A stretch of DNA of 64,000 nucleotides from CAZQKW01 sp964594075 (GCA_964594075.1 CAZQKW010000014.1:8970-72969), one strand, 5' to 3'; counted from the stretch's first letter, positions 1 to 9,389 are shown. A program made the numbers and translations. Notes: generated by a model not told the origin, from the letters alone.

Positions 1-599
1 ATGATTTTTTTTAAAAATTCCGGCAGAATATCCTGAATGTAAACAATTGGAGTAAACCAGAACCAGAGCTGAAGCATGATGCCGATCACTTCCTTGAGAT
101 CCCTGATAAAAACAGTCACCGTGGCAGCACATAAACCAAAACCAAAGGCAAATAACTGCTGCAGATAAAAGAGATAGGGAAGCAGTATGAGGCGAGCGTT
201 AAACTGGTAGCCGCTGACGAACAAAAAAACAAAGAACAGCATCATCGCAATGACGTAAGTAATCGTCTCAGACAAAATGATATAGATGAGCAGGGATGGG
301 AGAGATAACTTAACTTTGGATATCAGGTGTTTCGTGTCTATGAAAACTGACGTTGACCGGTAAATAGAATTGGAAAAAGCAGTCCACGGCAGAAGCCCGA
401 CGGTAAGATAGATGCTGTACGCATAAAATTCAGAACTGCCGGGAAGTTTTGCACCCATCAGCTTGCCAAAAATGGCTATATAAATAAATAGACTGACCAG
501 CGGCCAGATAAGCGCCCAAACCGAGCCCAGAATTGAACCTGCAAAGCGATCTGAAAAATCTCTTTTTGTGAGCTCAAGTATTAACGATACATTAATCAT
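1..599 (-). CDS. ABC-2 type polysaccharide/O-antigen export permease (3' end beyond the window)
   Basis: The reading frame runs off the left edge, leaving about 199 codons from an ATG at 599. It starts with a short cytoplasmic stretch containing RDFSDRFAGS, then GSVWALIWPL and at least four further hydrophobic segments, which is the layout of Wzm-type permeases that export undecaprenyl-linked O-antigen or capsule chains with a Wzt ATPase. It starts 23 bp after the stop of the glycosyltransferase at 623-1729 on the same strand, so the two are probably co-transcribed, and the partner ATPase would be expected just outside the window. No good Shine-Dalgarno sequence is visible. Family assignment is firm; the exported polymer is unknown. 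Confidence 0.85.
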   Translation of the reverse strand, partial: MINVSLILELTKRDFSDRFAGSILGSVWALIWPLVSLFIYIAIFGKLMGAKLPGSSEFYAYSIYLTVGLLPWTAFSNSIYRSTSVFIDTKHLISKVKLSLPSLLIYIILSETITYVIAMMLFFVFLFVSGYQFNARLILLPYLFYLQQLFAFGFGLCAATVTVFIRDLKEVIGIMLQLWFWFTPIVYIQDILPEFLKKI

Positions 600-622
600 A
601 TTTGGAAAGAGAGATTAATGAT

Positions 623-1729
623 TCAATTGACCAGGCTCCGAATAACTGATTCGTATTCCGGCAGAGCCTTTTCCCACGAGAACAACTTTGGTTCTATAAT
701 TTCAAAATCATTATGAAACATGCGTATCACACCCTGAGCAAGCGCCTGGCTGTCAGCCTTTTTTACTTTAACCACTTTGCCAAAGACGACCTCGGGCAGC
801 GAACCGGTATCAGTCACAACAACTTTTTTCCCCATCATACAACTCTCTGCCGCGGAAAATCCAAATCCCTCCGATAACGACGGGATAACTATGGTATCGG
901 CAACATTGATATAATCTGGAAGGCGCTCAAGCGGCACCGGATCAATGACCACAATATTGCCCGTCGCAGCATTTACCGCATCTATGAGATGCCGGGCGCG
1001 CCGGTATTCCGCCTTTGTTTCACGGCTGAGAATAAGCAGCAAAACGCTCCCCGGAATAGCTTGTGATATTTCAGGAACTGCTGCGATAAGATACGGCAGG
1101 CCTTTTGACCCCCCGGGACGCCCAAAATACAGATAAACAAACGGAGCATCTCCCACCAGTAATTTTCGCAGTGATTCATCTGGCGGTCTGGGATAAAACA
1201 GGCTGCCGTCAACGCCATGGTAAATTACGTTAATAGAGGATTCTGGAACGCCGTATTCCATTAGTTTTTTTTTGGTATACTGGCTGAATGCAAGATAACG
1301 GTCAAACCGACGGGTAACAATGTAGCGTTCATATCCCCTATACAGAAAATAACTAAAGGGTTTAAAATAGCGCCAGTGCTCGGAAAGAATTTCATGCACC
1401 ATAACTATGGATTTCTTCTTAAATTGACGGGCAAGCCAGTAACCCGCAAGCGCAGAAGCATATGTGGCGCACAGTATCACGTCAGCATGCGCAGCCAGTT
1501 TCCGTGCTTTCATATACGCAACAATGCTATGCAGCGAGCGGGGAACACGAACCGTTCGACACACCGTAACATTGTGTGCCTTTTCGATGCTTTCCTTTAT
1601 CCCTTGCACCGGTCTGGTGATTACGGTGACCCGGTGATTTTTGCTGAAATATTCGGCAATGTGTCTGTTGACAACTTCTGCTCCTCCTATGTAAGGATAA
1701 TAATGATCGCAGAGTAATAATAAATTCAT
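623..1729 (-). CDS. GT4-family glycosyltransferase
   Basis: A 368-residue GT-B fold glycosyltransferase. The N-terminus has the hydrophobic strand followed by HYYPYIGGAE (about residues 9-18), typical of the acceptor domain of GT4 enzymes. The C-terminal domain has the nucleotide-sugar motif SEGFGFSAAES near residue 295, the E-x7-E signature of retaining GT4 enzymes. It would transfer a sugar from an NDP-sugar to a growing polysaccharide or lipid-linked oligosaccharide at the cytoplasmic face of the membrane. It lies directly upstream of the export permease, which supports a role in surface polysaccharide assembly. Donor and acceptor cannot be read from the sequence. Confidence 0.9.
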   Translation of the reverse strand: MNLLLLCDHYYPYIGGAEVVNRHIAEYFSKNHRVTVITRPVQGIKESIEKAHNVTVCRTVRVPRSLHSIVAYMKARKLAAHADVILCATYASALAGYWLARQFKKKSIVMVHEILSEHWRYFKPFSYFLYRGYERYIVTRRFDRYLAFSQYTKKKLMEYGVPESSINVIYHGVDGSLFYPRPPDESLRKLLVGDAPFVYLYFGRPGGSKGLPYLIAAVPEISQAIPGSVLLLILSRETKAEYRRARHLIDAVNAATGNIVVIDPVPLERLPDYINVADTIVIPSLSEGFGFSAAESCMMGKKVVVTDTGSLPEVVFGKVVKVKKADSQALAQGVIRMFHNDFEIIEPKLFSWEKALPEYESVIRSLVN

Positions 1730-1859
1730 GAAAATTATATGCTTGCGTTGAATACTATTATTTTATACATAAGTTATATTATTTAAAACAAAATATCAAC
1801 ATCACATTAGCCGGCAACCCGTCGTGCAAGAGCGGCTTGTTGTAAATATGATAGGGCAA

Positions 1860-1964
1860 GGGCTGAGATCCCAGATTCATTCTTGACGTATTGAATTGAC
1901 GCGCTGTTGATACAGTTAAGATTCTTCACTTCATTCAGAATGACACGTTTTCAACAGCCTGATA
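1860..1964 (+). repeat. Dispersed intergenic repeat family R1, copy a
   Basis: About 105 bp of intergenic DNA that recurs with clear similarity at 32668-32774 and 7661-7756, and in part at four other places. The best conserved end reads AGATTCTTCACTTCATTCAG followed by AATGACACGTTTTCAACAGC. It has no reading frame of its own and lies just before the TTG-started gene at 1989. Confidence 0.75.
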
Positions 1965-1988
1965 GACAGTTTATATAGGAACAAATTT

Positions 1989-4406
1989 TTGAAAATAAGC
2001 ACGATCCTCTTTGCAATACTTTCAATTATATGTCTGGTATTACCGCGATGTTTTGGCGCCGATTCTTTTGGTTCAGATTTTTGGGAAACACCACTTACTG
2101 TTCCCGGAAATAATTTTTTGCTGCTTCTGTGTTTGGCCGCAGGTGTTTTTTATCTTTTTTGCAGTGCCAGCCCGTTCCGTCGGTCGTTTTATCCCCTTTT
2201 GCTTACTATTTTTTTTCTGATCGTTTTAATTTCGTCGGCTGTGCACCTAACAGCCCTGTCCAGATTGCCGTTAGATGGATATGTAACGGTTGATTATCAT
2301 ACGGTGGAATGGGCGCAGCACTTTACCAATCGCGTGGGACGAATGTATATGACCTTGCCGCTGCTTTTTTTAGCGGCGCTTTTAATATGGCGTGATGCGA
2401 CAAACCCTTACTTTTTGCTGTTATTTGTGCCCCTGTTGTTTTTACCATCCTGTGCCGTAGCGGCATATCAGTATTTTTTTGACCGATTCTTTCTCGCCCC
2501 TACCAGCAGCATGATTTTTGGCCTTTCTGCCCATGGGTGCGCCATTGGAATATCCGTATATTTTTTGAGCATCATTGCCTTTGCGGGTATCTGGTTGAAT
2601 TTTAGAAACCGTTATACATATCTTTTCATCTTTGCCTTTTTGGCGATGGTAGGAACGCATTTTTTACAGACACAGCAAACAGTGCAAATTGGATGGCTGC
2701 TTTTAGCCGGGCTGTTGCCCAGAATGTATCTGTATGCGGCAGCAGAGACGCGCACATTTTCTAAATTGGCCAGACGCCTTGCCCATGCGCTGGCTTTCGG
2801 TGTGGTGATCATTGCCGCAGTCATGTTATGTGGAAAGTATTTTTTGTCCGCACACGATGTTTTTCTCCAGCGTCTTTACGCAGAGCACCCGCAAAAAGCA
2901 CCACGACAAACGTCTATTATCGACGATTGCAAAATAGTAGCGCAGAAACATGACAGCGCGCGCATCTATTATGCCGCCCCAGCAATACACATGTTCATGG
3001 ATGCGCCGCTCATTGGTTGGGGGCCGGCCGGCTATCAACATAATCAGCTTAACTACCAGCATCGCTATAATATTCCAGCGGGGCCCATTCATAATGCGGC
3101 AGACTATTATCTACAGCTATTGGCGGACTTAGGCTTGCTCGGGTGTCTGGTGGCGGTGTTCATTCATCTATATCCGCTCTGGATGGTCTATAAGATACGC
3201 AACCGCATTAGCGGGGTCTCCTCTCGGCTGTGCGCTGCGCTGCTGGGGAGTGCATCTGCCATATGGCTGCTTCTGTATATAACCGGGCCGCATGTGGATT
3301 ATCTTGAAGTATTATGGCCTTATGCGTGCATTCAAGCCGTCATGGTTACCATAGCACTGCAGCACGGTTATCAACCAAAGTCGCTGAGCACCAAAACATT
3401 TATTTCCGCCGTCGCCCTGGCGGCAACACTCTATGGAATTGGATGTTTAAAAAATGCGTTCTCCTTTCATGCCTATAACTATGCGCTAAAAATTTCCGGC
3501 ATCGTCAGCGGGGGATATCACCCGGAGTGGCAGTTTGAAAATAATGAGATAAAACGCTGGATTTGGACCAGCAAGAACATGCAGTTCAAAGCCACCGCTG
3601 CGTCAGATTATTTTATGTTTTTAATCGCTGCAAGTCCCCATAATAGCGCGCCCCCTCAAGGCCTTACCGTAACGCTGCGCGTCAATGGGAATACACTGGA
3701 TAGGGTAACATTTATAAATGGAGGAACAAAATCGCTACTCTATTATGTTCCCGGTTTAAAGGATACGGAGGTTTTATTTTCAATTCATGCCAGCAAAACG
3801 TTTAAACCGTCAGAAAAGGGTGAGACTAAGGACTCCCGCGAGTTAGGAGTTATGCTGCTCACCACATTTGCCAAACGCGACGACGGCTCTCCGGTGCTCA
3901 ATGGCATAACGATAAATTCCTCCGGCTATCCTTTTTTACGGCTAAAGGAGGAAAAAAATCGTCCTCTGCATTTTCGAAATGCACTATTTCTTGCTGAATT
4001 GCCCGAAGGAGATTGCGGTTTTTATACATGGGAGACGTGGGATGCTCAAATGGTTGGGGCGTGGCCGAAAGGTGTTCCATTGCGGTTACGCTGGACTGGT
4101 ATGCGTGCATCCATGCCGATACCGGATTTCTGGAAGCATAAAGACGGGGCTTTATATGTATATGCAGGACATCCAGACCTAAACCACGATCCTGTGATGC
4201 TGACAATTTATGCCGGGGGAGATATAATAAAAACGGTTACGTTTGCCGAGCAGCGCTGGCTTGCCATACCCATTGCATCTTCACTCATTTCGCGTCATAC
4301 TATGGTAACGTTTCAAGTGAACCGGACGTGGAACCCCCGGTTAACGGGACAGTCATCTGATTCCAGAGACCTTGGCGTGGCAATTGCCATCCCGCCGCAA
4401 CCCTAA
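1989..4406 (+). CDS. O-antigen ligase/polymerase-like membrane protein with large C-terminal domain
   Basis: An 805-residue protein starting at TTG, with AGGAAC 7 nt upstream as ribosome binding site. The first about 480 residues hold around a dozen hydrophobic segments. Near residues 325-375 there is a large loop with APLIGWGPAGY and PAGPIHNAADYYLQLLADLG, the hallmark of the WaaL/Wzy_C O-antigen ligase superfamily, including the HN(A)xYLxxLAxxG segment. The last about 290 residues are soluble and contain two related blocks, each ending in a DSR(E/D)LGV motif (near residues 617 and 793), suggesting two tandem beta-sandwich modules. It probably joins or polymerises surface glycan at the periplasmic face. 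The divergent neighbours encode glycan assembly functions. Confidence 0.8.
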   Translation: MKISTILFAILSIICLVLPRCFGADSFGSDFWETPLTVPGNNFLLLLCLAAGVFYLFCSASPFRRSFYPLLLTIFFLIVLISSAVHLTALSRLPLDGYVTVDYHTVEWAQHFTNRVGRMYMTLPLLFLAALLIWRDATNPYFLLLFVPLLFLPSCAVAAYQYFFDRFFLAPTSSMIFGLSAHGCAIGISVYFLSIIAFAGIWLNFRNRYTYLFIFAFLAMVGTHFLQTQQTVQIGWLLLAGLLPRMYLYAAAETRTFSKLARRLAHALAFGVVIIAAVMLCGKYFLSAHDVFLQRLYAEHPQKAPRQTSIIDDCKIVAQKHDSARIYYAAPAIHMFMDAPLIGWGPAGYQHNQLNYQHRYNIPAGPIHNAADYYLQLLADLGLLGCLVAVFIHLYPLWMVYKIRNRISGVSSRLCAALLGSASAIWLLLYITGPHVDYLEVLWPYACIQAVMVTIALQHGYQPKSLSTKTFISAVALAATLYGIGCLKNAFSFHAYNYALKISGIVSGGYHPEWQFENNEIKRWIWTSKNMQFKATAASDYFMFLIAASPHNSAPPQGLTVTLRVNGNTLDRVTFINGGTKSLLYYVPGLKDTEVLFSIHASKTFKPSEKGETKDSRELGVMLLTTFAKRDDGSPVLNGITINSSGYPFLRLKEEKNRPLHFRNALFLAELPEGDCGFYTWETWDAQMVGAWPKGVPLRLRWTGMRASMPIPDFWKHKDGALYVYAGHPDLNHDPVMLTIYAGGDIIKTVTFAEQRWLAIPIASSLISRHTMVTFQVNRTWNPRLTGQSSDSRDLGVAIAIPPQP

Positions 4407-4433
4407 TTATTGAGGGGGTCTCCAAAACCAGTA

Positions 4434-4488
4434 GCTTCAGTGAAGCTCCCCGCCTACAACGCGGGGCCTGCGAGGCATGAAACCGGAC
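4434..4488 (+). repeat. Short hairpin repeat R3, copy 1
   Basis: AGTGAAGCTCCCCGCC, then a GC hairpin (CCCCGC / GCGGGG), then GAGGCATGAAACCGG. The same block occurs inverted at 9932-9977. Both sit directly after gene ends, so it may act as a terminator or REP-like element. Confidence 0.6.
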
Positions 4489-4569
4489 AACGAATATAAC
4501 GACACTGCTCTTATTTTTTGGCTTATTGATGCATAATAAAATTATGAAAAGAACTATTTAATTTCAACG

Positions 4570-5004
4570 ATGATTACCTTTAAAACAGAAACTGATCGCC
4601 AGGAATTGTTGGCGGCGTTGAATCACAACATGAACGAAGAGTTTCGCGCGACGCTTCAGTATATCGCCCACCGCATATTGGCAAAAGCCGAAAACCCGGT
4701 GCTTGCAGAAGCATTCAAATCAGCAGCGCTTGATGAAATGTCCCACATTCTCTTTTTCTCCGACTTGATAACCAAATATTGCGGCACACCGCATCTTCAA
4801 CAATGGGACATTGACAGAAGCACGGATATCTCAGAAATGCTGAAACAGGACATTGTGCTGGAAAAGGCAGCACGCAAACGCTATGATGATCAACTTGAAC
4901 AATTCAGCGGCTACGCCGAGTTCTGCTCAATAATAAACAGCGTGCGTGCAGATGAAGAAGAGCATGAGATTGAATTTACCAGATATCTTCAGGAGCAGCG
5001 CTGA
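4570..5004 (+). CDS. Ferritin-like di-iron protein (bacterioferritin-type)
   Basis: A 144-residue all-helical protein with the spacing of a ferritin-like four-helix bundle: Glu23/Glu24 in helix 1, E56-x-x-H59 in helix 2, Glu98 in helix 3 and E129-x-x-H132 in helix 4. These are the expected di-iron ligands. It is slightly shorter than classical bacterioferritin (about 155-160 residues) and lacks an obvious haem-binding methionine in the usual place, so it may be a non-haem ferritin-like oxidase or a DNA-protection-type protein rather than a storage bacterioferritin. It is an isolated gene followed by a repeat-rich intergenic region. Cytoplasmic, as no signal peptide is present. Confidence 0.8.
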   Translation: MITFKTETDRQELLAALNHNMNEEFRATLQYIAHRILAKAENPVLAEAFKSAALDEMSHILFFSDLITKYCGTPHLQQWDIDRSTDISEMLKQDIVLEKAARKRYDDQLEQFSGYAEFCSIINSVRADEEEHEIEFTRYLQEQR

Positions 5005-5040
5005 TTACCCACCCTGAAAATAAAAAAACCATTTTTAATA

Positions 5041-5424
5041 TCTGTCTTGTCCCACATAGCAAATTAACTCGATATGTATGCTTAGTTTTTGGCAGTTGAG
5101 ATTGCCACCTCGCTGTCGCGTCTCCTAAGAAACTTCTTTCTTTTATGAGCACTGTAAGCTGTGACTGCGCGTCCCGCGTAGTGACGTTCTTACGCGGTCA
5201 GTGCGAAGGCGACAACGGTGCCTGAAGCAATCGTTTCTCTTGAGCGTTTAAGAAACGCGTTTCATTCATTGAACAACCTCGAAGCGCAGCGCCGGGGTCA
5301 TACTCGCGCAATGACCGTTACAAGGGGTGTATGAAGTGATCGGGGCATTGCGCGCGTGTGAGCCAAAGCCCTGAGGCACCGATAGGGGAGGCACTCCCCT
5401 ATTTTAAACACTATTGTATCAATA
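5041..5424 (+). repeat. Dispersed repeat family R2, copy A (with internal insertion)
   Basis: Both ends match copies at 22152-22276 and 46569-46762: the start reads CTTGTCC..., then TTAACTCGATATGTATGC, TTTTGGCAGTTGAGATTGCC; the end reads GAGCCAAAGCCCTGAGGCA and ACACTATTG. Relative to the other copies it carries about 190 extra bases (about 5125-5310) in the middle. No coding potential seen. Together with R1 copy d it fills the 499-bp gap between the ferritin-like gene and the MORN-repeat gene. Confidence 0.75.
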
Positions 5425-5495
5425 TATTAAAGTGCCATGCTGGTGCTACCGGGGAGCTTTTAACTTCGTCCAGAATGACAAATGGTTAACAGCCG
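5425..5495 (+). repeat. Repeat family R1, copy d (partial)
   Basis: A shortened copy: TATTAAAGTGCCATGCTGGT matches copy c at 7661-7756, then ACTTCGTCCAGAATGAC and AACAGCC match copy a. It abuts R2 copy A directly. Confidence 0.55.
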
Positions 5496-5503
5496 GCCAG
5501 TCT

Positions 5504-5998
5504 TCACTCTATAGAGGGATACTGCTTGTCATAGATTAATTTCCCCTTTTTATTATATGCTTTCATGCTGGTTTTCTTGCCATTGTGAAAGGTGCTGACA
5601 TATTGCACCGTTCCATCGGTGTAAAAGCGTTTTGCTTCTCCATCAAGTATGCCGTCCCGGTAGTGTTCTTCGGAGAATATCTGTCCGCTGTCATAGTAGT
5701 TTCTAACAACGCCGTTTCGTTTGCCATTGGTATAGGTGCCCTCAAAGCTTATCTGTCCTTTCGGACTATAATCTTTTACCGTTCCCTCTGGCACCCCATG
5801 CCGGAATGTCTCTTCCTTTTTTAATGTTCCATCCGCGTAATATTCTTTTTTAACCCCCTCTATTTTGCCCTTGCTCTCGTACCATTCAGCTTTTAATCTG
5901 CCGTTAGGGTAATATTCCTGCTTCAACTCTCCGGCATGGAGAAACGTAGAACACACTAAATAAAAAAGCAACACCATGAGCATTAATGTTTGACGCAT
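5504..5998 (-). CDS. Secreted MORN/YwqK-repeat protein
   Basis: A 164-residue protein with a Sec signal peptide (MRQTLMLMVLLFYLVCSTFLHAG, cleavage expected after the HAG region) followed by about six tandem repeats of roughly 22 residues with the pattern Y-x-x-G-x-(L/I/V)-x-x-E-x-x-x-x-x-G-x-x-x-G. This is the MORN-like beta-hairpin repeat of the YwqK family. Such repeats mediate protein or membrane binding; some members are annotated as antitoxins, but no partner toxin is adjacent here. It lies 15 bp downstream of malQ on the same strand and may be co-transcribed with it. Likely periplasmic or outer-membrane-associated, function unknown. Confidence 0.75.
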   Translation of the reverse strand: MRQTLMLMVLLFYLVCSTFLHAGELKQEYYPNGRLKAEWYESKGKIEGVKKEYYADGTLKKEETFRHGVPEGTVKDYSPKGQISFEGTYTNGKRNGVVRNYYDSGQIFSEEHYRDGILDGEAKRFYTDGTVQYVSTFHNGKKTSMKAYNKKGKLIYDKQYPSIE

Positions 5999-6013
5999 AC
6001 TTAGTACCTCCTT

Positions 6014-7537
6014 CTATTTTTCTATTGCTGTATTGCGCTGCATACGGCCAAATGTTCTGGTCAGCGTTGAAAGATTATCAGCATATGCCGCGGTAATCTG
6101 GTCAGGCGTCACGCGCCATTCCCAATTGCCGTGAGTTGTGCCGGGACGATTCATGCGCGATTCTGCGCCGAGCCTGAGAATATCCTGCAGCGGAAAAATC
6201 ACGGTCTTGGCAACCGACATCATGGCAAGACGGATAAATTCATGGGGAATCTCATCTGCTGATACCTCCCGGCCAAGATAATTAAACAGTCGTCTGCGGT
6301 CTTCCGCCGTTGTTTCCTGTTCGAACCATCCTCGAGTGGTGTTATTATCATGCGTTCCGGTATAGACCACGCAATGAGGAGTGTAATTGTGGGGAAGATA
6401 GGGATGCGTCGGCAGATCTTCGCTAAATGCAAATTGCAGCACTTTCATGCCGGGAAACCCAAAACGCTGCATAATGTCCCGCACATCGTCGGTAATCACT
6501 CCCAGATCTTCTGCTATAAGCGACAGCGATGGAAACTTCTTAATAAGTTTTTTAAAAAATTCTGCCGCAGGGGCATCCACCCAGACGCCATTAATTGCAG
6601 TCTGTTCATGTGCCGGGACTTCCCAGAATGCCACAAATCCCCGGAAATGATCAATACGCACGATATCATACAGCGTCATATAACGGGCCATTCGTTCAAG
6701 CCACCATTTAAAACCCGTTTTCTTAAGAACTTCCCAGTTATATACCGGATTACCCCATAACTGACCCGTTGCACTAAAATAATCAGGCGGCACACCGGCA
6801 CTAAACAACGGCCTTTTGTTGGTATCAAGTTTAAAAATCTCGGTATTCGTCCATACATCTACGCTATCAAGATTCACATACATAGGCATATCGCCTATGA
6901 TTCTGATGCCTCGCGCATTGCAGTATGCTTTAAGTGATGCCCACTGTTTATAAAAAATATATTGCAACCATTGTTCCCGTTCAATGTCGTCCTCATAGGT
7001 TTCTTTAATATAATTAAGCTGGTGCGTGTCGCGATCCCGGCAGGACGGTTCCCATTCATTCCAGGGTTTTCCCTTGTTGCGACCTTTAATAACTTTAAAC
7101 AAGGCATAATCATCTAGCCAATCACGGTTATGCGTGCAGAAAGCCTTAAAGGCATCTCTTTCTAATCCTGTTGCACGGTAACGATTATAGGCCGTGCGCA
7201 ACAGTTGGGCCTTGTAAGGAATAACCAGGGAATAATCACATCTTCCCGCGGGAAATGACGGCTGGCGTGCAATGTCTTCATCGGTCAAGAAACCGGACTG
7301 GACTAAAAGCTCGGGACTGATAAGCATGGTATTGCCGGCATATGAGGAAACTGTGCTATAGGGCGAATTACCGCATACCTGGTCAGTCGGATTGAGCGGC
7401 AGCACCTGCCAATAGCTCTGTTTCGCCTGAAGCAGAAAATCTGCAAAATTAAAAGCCGCCGGGCCGACATCCCCAATACCGCATGGCGAAGGGAGCGATG
7501 AGATATGCAATAGTATGCCACTGCCTCTGGTATCCAT
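6014..7537 (-). CDS. malQ: 4-alpha-glucanotransferase (amylomaltase)
   Basis: A GH77 enzyme of 507 residues that moves alpha-1,4-glucan chains between maltodextrins, acting in glycogen or maltodextrin metabolism in the cytoplasm. The start MDTRGSGILLHISSLPSPCG matches the usual MalQ N-terminus, so I take the ATG at 7537 rather than an upstream TTG at 7543. Catalytic residues are visible: the nucleophile Asp in RIDHFRG (near 296), the acid/base Glu in LIAEDLG (near 343) and the stabilising Asp in YTGTHDNNTTRGW (near 397). The substrate-loop sequence GNSPYSTVSSYAGN is also present. Length is normal for the family. Confidence 0.97.
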   Translation of the reverse strand: MDTRGSGILLHISSLPSPCGIGDVGPAAFNFADFLLQAKQSYWQVLPLNPTDQVCGNSPYSTVSSYAGNTMLISPELLVQSGFLTDEDIARQPSFPAGRCDYSLVIPYKAQLLRTAYNRYRATGLERDAFKAFCTHNRDWLDDYALFKVIKGRNKGKPWNEWEPSCRDRDTHQLNYIKETYEDDIEREQWLQYIFYKQWASLKAYCNARGIRIIGDMPMYVNLDSVDVWTNTEIFKLDTNKRPLFSAGVPPDYFSATGQLWGNPVYNWEVLKKTGFKWWLERMARYMTLYDIVRIDHFRGFVAFWEVPAHEQTAINGVWVDAPAAEFFKKLIKKFPSLSLIAEDLGVITDDVRDIMQRFGFPGMKVLQFAFSEDLPTHPYLPHNYTPHCVVYTGTHDNNTTRGWFEQETTAEDRRRLFNYLGREVSADEIPHEFIRLAMMSVAKTVIFPLQDILRLGAESRMNRPGTTHGNWEWRVTPDQITAAYADNLSTLTRTFGRMQRNTAIEK

Positions 7538-7660
7538 AATCAATCAGATATTATCGTTTACGATATGTGCCGAGAAGGCCCCCGGTCTTGAACGCGGGAA
7601 TAAATAAACGCAAAATGACATATCAATCAGAATTAGGTTGTTGAAAATTATGCAACTCTA

Positions 7661-7756
7661 AGGGCTGTGATTCGGGTTTCATTTTCAACGTATTGAAGTA
7701 CCATGCTGGTGCTGCCGTTAAGATGCTGCACTTCGTTCAGCATGACCCTTTTTAAC
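7661..7756 (+). repeat. Repeat family R1, copy c
   Basis: Aligns over about 95 bp with copy a: GGGCTG...GAT..., ACGTATTGAA, ...GTTAAGAT..., CACTTCGTTCAGCATGAC. It lies in the 397-bp gap between malQ and pyruvate kinase. The rest of that gap (7544-7660, 7757-7880) holds nothing I recognise. Confidence 0.7.
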
Positions 7757-7880
7757 CGCCCGTAATTGTCCTGATACCCTGCGCGATGAGCAGCGAGCAT
7801 CACCTGACGCCTTGTTTTATATCCTGAAATACAAAAGTTGTCCATTGAGAAAATAAAATAGAATTTCATATTGACTCTGT

Positions 7881-7910
7881 TTGTTGAGTAGATTATGGAT
7901 TAACTATAAT
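7881..7910 (+). promoter_or_regulatory. Probable sigma-70 promoter of pyruvate kinase
   Basis: TTGTTG, an 18-bp spacer and a perfect TATAAT at 7905-7910. Transcription would begin near 7917, which excludes translation from in-frame TTG codons at 7881/7884 and supports the ATG at 7941. Confidence 0.55.
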
Positions 7911-7940
7911 ACTTATCACACCTCTAACAGCCGAGCATCT

Positions 7941-9389
7941 ATGCCGCTTCCGCAGCACAAAACCAAACTGGTGTGCACCATTGGACCGGCGTCTGCGTCT
8001 CCCGACGTGTTAGCGCAGATGCTTCTGGCCGGAATGGACATAGCACGGATCAATTTTTCCCACGGGGATTTTTCCGGCCATAAAAAAGTTATTGAGAATC
8101 TTCGCAGCGCATCCCGTCTAACCGGTAAACCTGTTACCATTATGGCTGATTTGCCGGGCCCCAAGATTCGTATCGGCGAGCTTCGTTCCGAACCGATTGA
8201 ATTACGGCAGCATGATCGGTTCGTTCTTTCCACAAACGATGTTGCGGGAGATGCGCAGCGCGTATCAGTGAACTTTTCAGATCTGCCCCGGGCGGTAAAA
8301 CCGGGAGACATCATATTTCTTAATGATGGTTTAATCCAGCTCTCTGTTGAAACCATAACGGCAGAAGACGTTATCTGCACGGTGATGACCGGCGGGGAGC
8401 TGCGCTCCCGCAAGGGACTCAATTTGCCCGGTATTGAACTGGATATAACTGCGTTTACCAAACAGGATGCTGCGTGCCTTGCGTTCGCGCTTGAAAACGG
8501 CATTGATGCAATAAGCCAGTCCTTTGTTGAGTCAGCAGAGGATATTTCAGCGGTGCGTTCTGCTGCACGCACCCTGGGCCACGACCCCTTTATAATCGCA
8601 AAAATCGAGCGATCGCGCGCGCTTGACCGCCTGGAGGAGATATTGGTTGCTGCTGATGCTATCATGATAGCACGCGGCGATCTGGGCGTAGAAATTCCTA
8701 TAGAAAATATCGCAGTTATTCAGAAGCAGATCATCCACCGCGCCAATTGTTTAGGGAAACCGGTGATTACCGCAACGCAGATGCTGGTATCCATGACCGA
8801 AAACCGCCGTCCCACGCGGGCAGAGGCTACTGATGTGGCAAACGCAATTCTTGATGGAACTGATTGCGTAATGCTTTCCGAAGAATCGGCGACCGGCAAA
8901 TACCCGGTTGAAGCAGTAGCTATGCTCCGAAAAATTGCAACGGTCACAGAACCGCAGCAACGGCAGTATGCCGTGTGCGATATGTTGAACAGCACCTGCC
9001 CTGACAGGACGCACAGCCTTACCGATCTGGTAGCCTTGAGTATTGAAACAATTTTGGAATATGCGCCAGCTCCGCTGGTTTTCGTTCCTGCGCGAACCGG
9101 CGCAACAGCCAGAACAATCGGACGATTCAGGCTGGCGGCATGGATTGTCGCGGTCAGTCAGAACGAGAAAACGTGTCAACAGCTACGTTTCTCATACGGC
9201 GTGTACCCGGTTTTTGAACCGCAGCACCCGGTTAACTGGAACCATTATATACAAAACTTCCTGCACAACCATGAAGTCCGCGCCGAGGTTGTGCTGTTAG
9301 CAGAAGGCCCGTCGGCAGCGCTCCCTGACGCAAATCATCGCGTAGAAATCGTAACTATGCGTTCTTCTTCATTTAAAGATATTGCGTGA
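7941..9389 (+). CDS. pyk: Pyruvate kinase
   Basis: A 482-residue pyruvate kinase that converts phosphoenolpyruvate and ADP to pyruvate and ATP, the last step of glycolysis. It begins MPLPQHKTKLVCTIGPAS, the usual N-terminal strand. Other signatures are NFSHG, the PK active-site block FIIAKIERSRALDRLEEI with the catalytic Lys, the metal/substrate motif IMIARGDLGVEIP, and PVITATQMLVSM. The C-terminal domain (from about residue 350) is the usual allosteric domain. The ATG at 7941 is chosen because a TATAAT box lies at 7905-7910, so an upstream TTG frame extension would not be transcribed. It follows a repeat-containing gap and is monocistronic or leads into the DUF488-like gene. Confidence 0.96.
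   Translation: MPLPQHKTKLVCTIGPASASPDVLAQMLLAGMDIARINFSHGDFSGHKKVIENLRSASRLTGKPVTIMADLPGPKIRIGELRSEPIELRQHDRFVLSTNDVAGDAQRVSVNFSDLPRAVKPGDIIFLNDGLIQLSVETITAEDVICTVMTGGELRSRKGLNLPGIELDITAFTKQDAACLAFALENGIDAISQSFVESAEDISAVRSAARTLGHDPFIIAKIERSRALDRLEEILVAADAIMIARGDLGVEIPIENIAVIQKQIIHRANCLGKPVITATQMLVSMTENRRPTRAEATDVANAILDGTDCVMLSEESATGKYPVEAVAMLRKIATVTEPQQRQYAVCDMLNSTCPDRTHSLTDLVALSIETILEYAPAPLVFVPARTGATARTIGRFRLAAWIVAVSQNEKTCQQLRFSYGVYPVFEPQHPVNWNHYIQNFLHNHEVRAEVVLLAEGPSAALPDANHRVEIVTMRSSSFKDIA

Noticed and set aside
5504..5998. YwqK-type antitoxin
   Set aside because: The annotation exists for this repeat family, but there is a signal peptide and no neighbouring toxin gene.
7648..7869. 73-codon frame on the minus strand (MKFYFIFSMDNF...)
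   Set aside because: It overlaps repeat copy R1-c almost entirely and has no ribosome binding site; the frame is a by-product of the repeat.
7916..8665. 249-codon minus-strand frame
   Set aside because: Antisense shadow of pyruvate kinase, rich in Ser/Arg as expected for an antisense frame.
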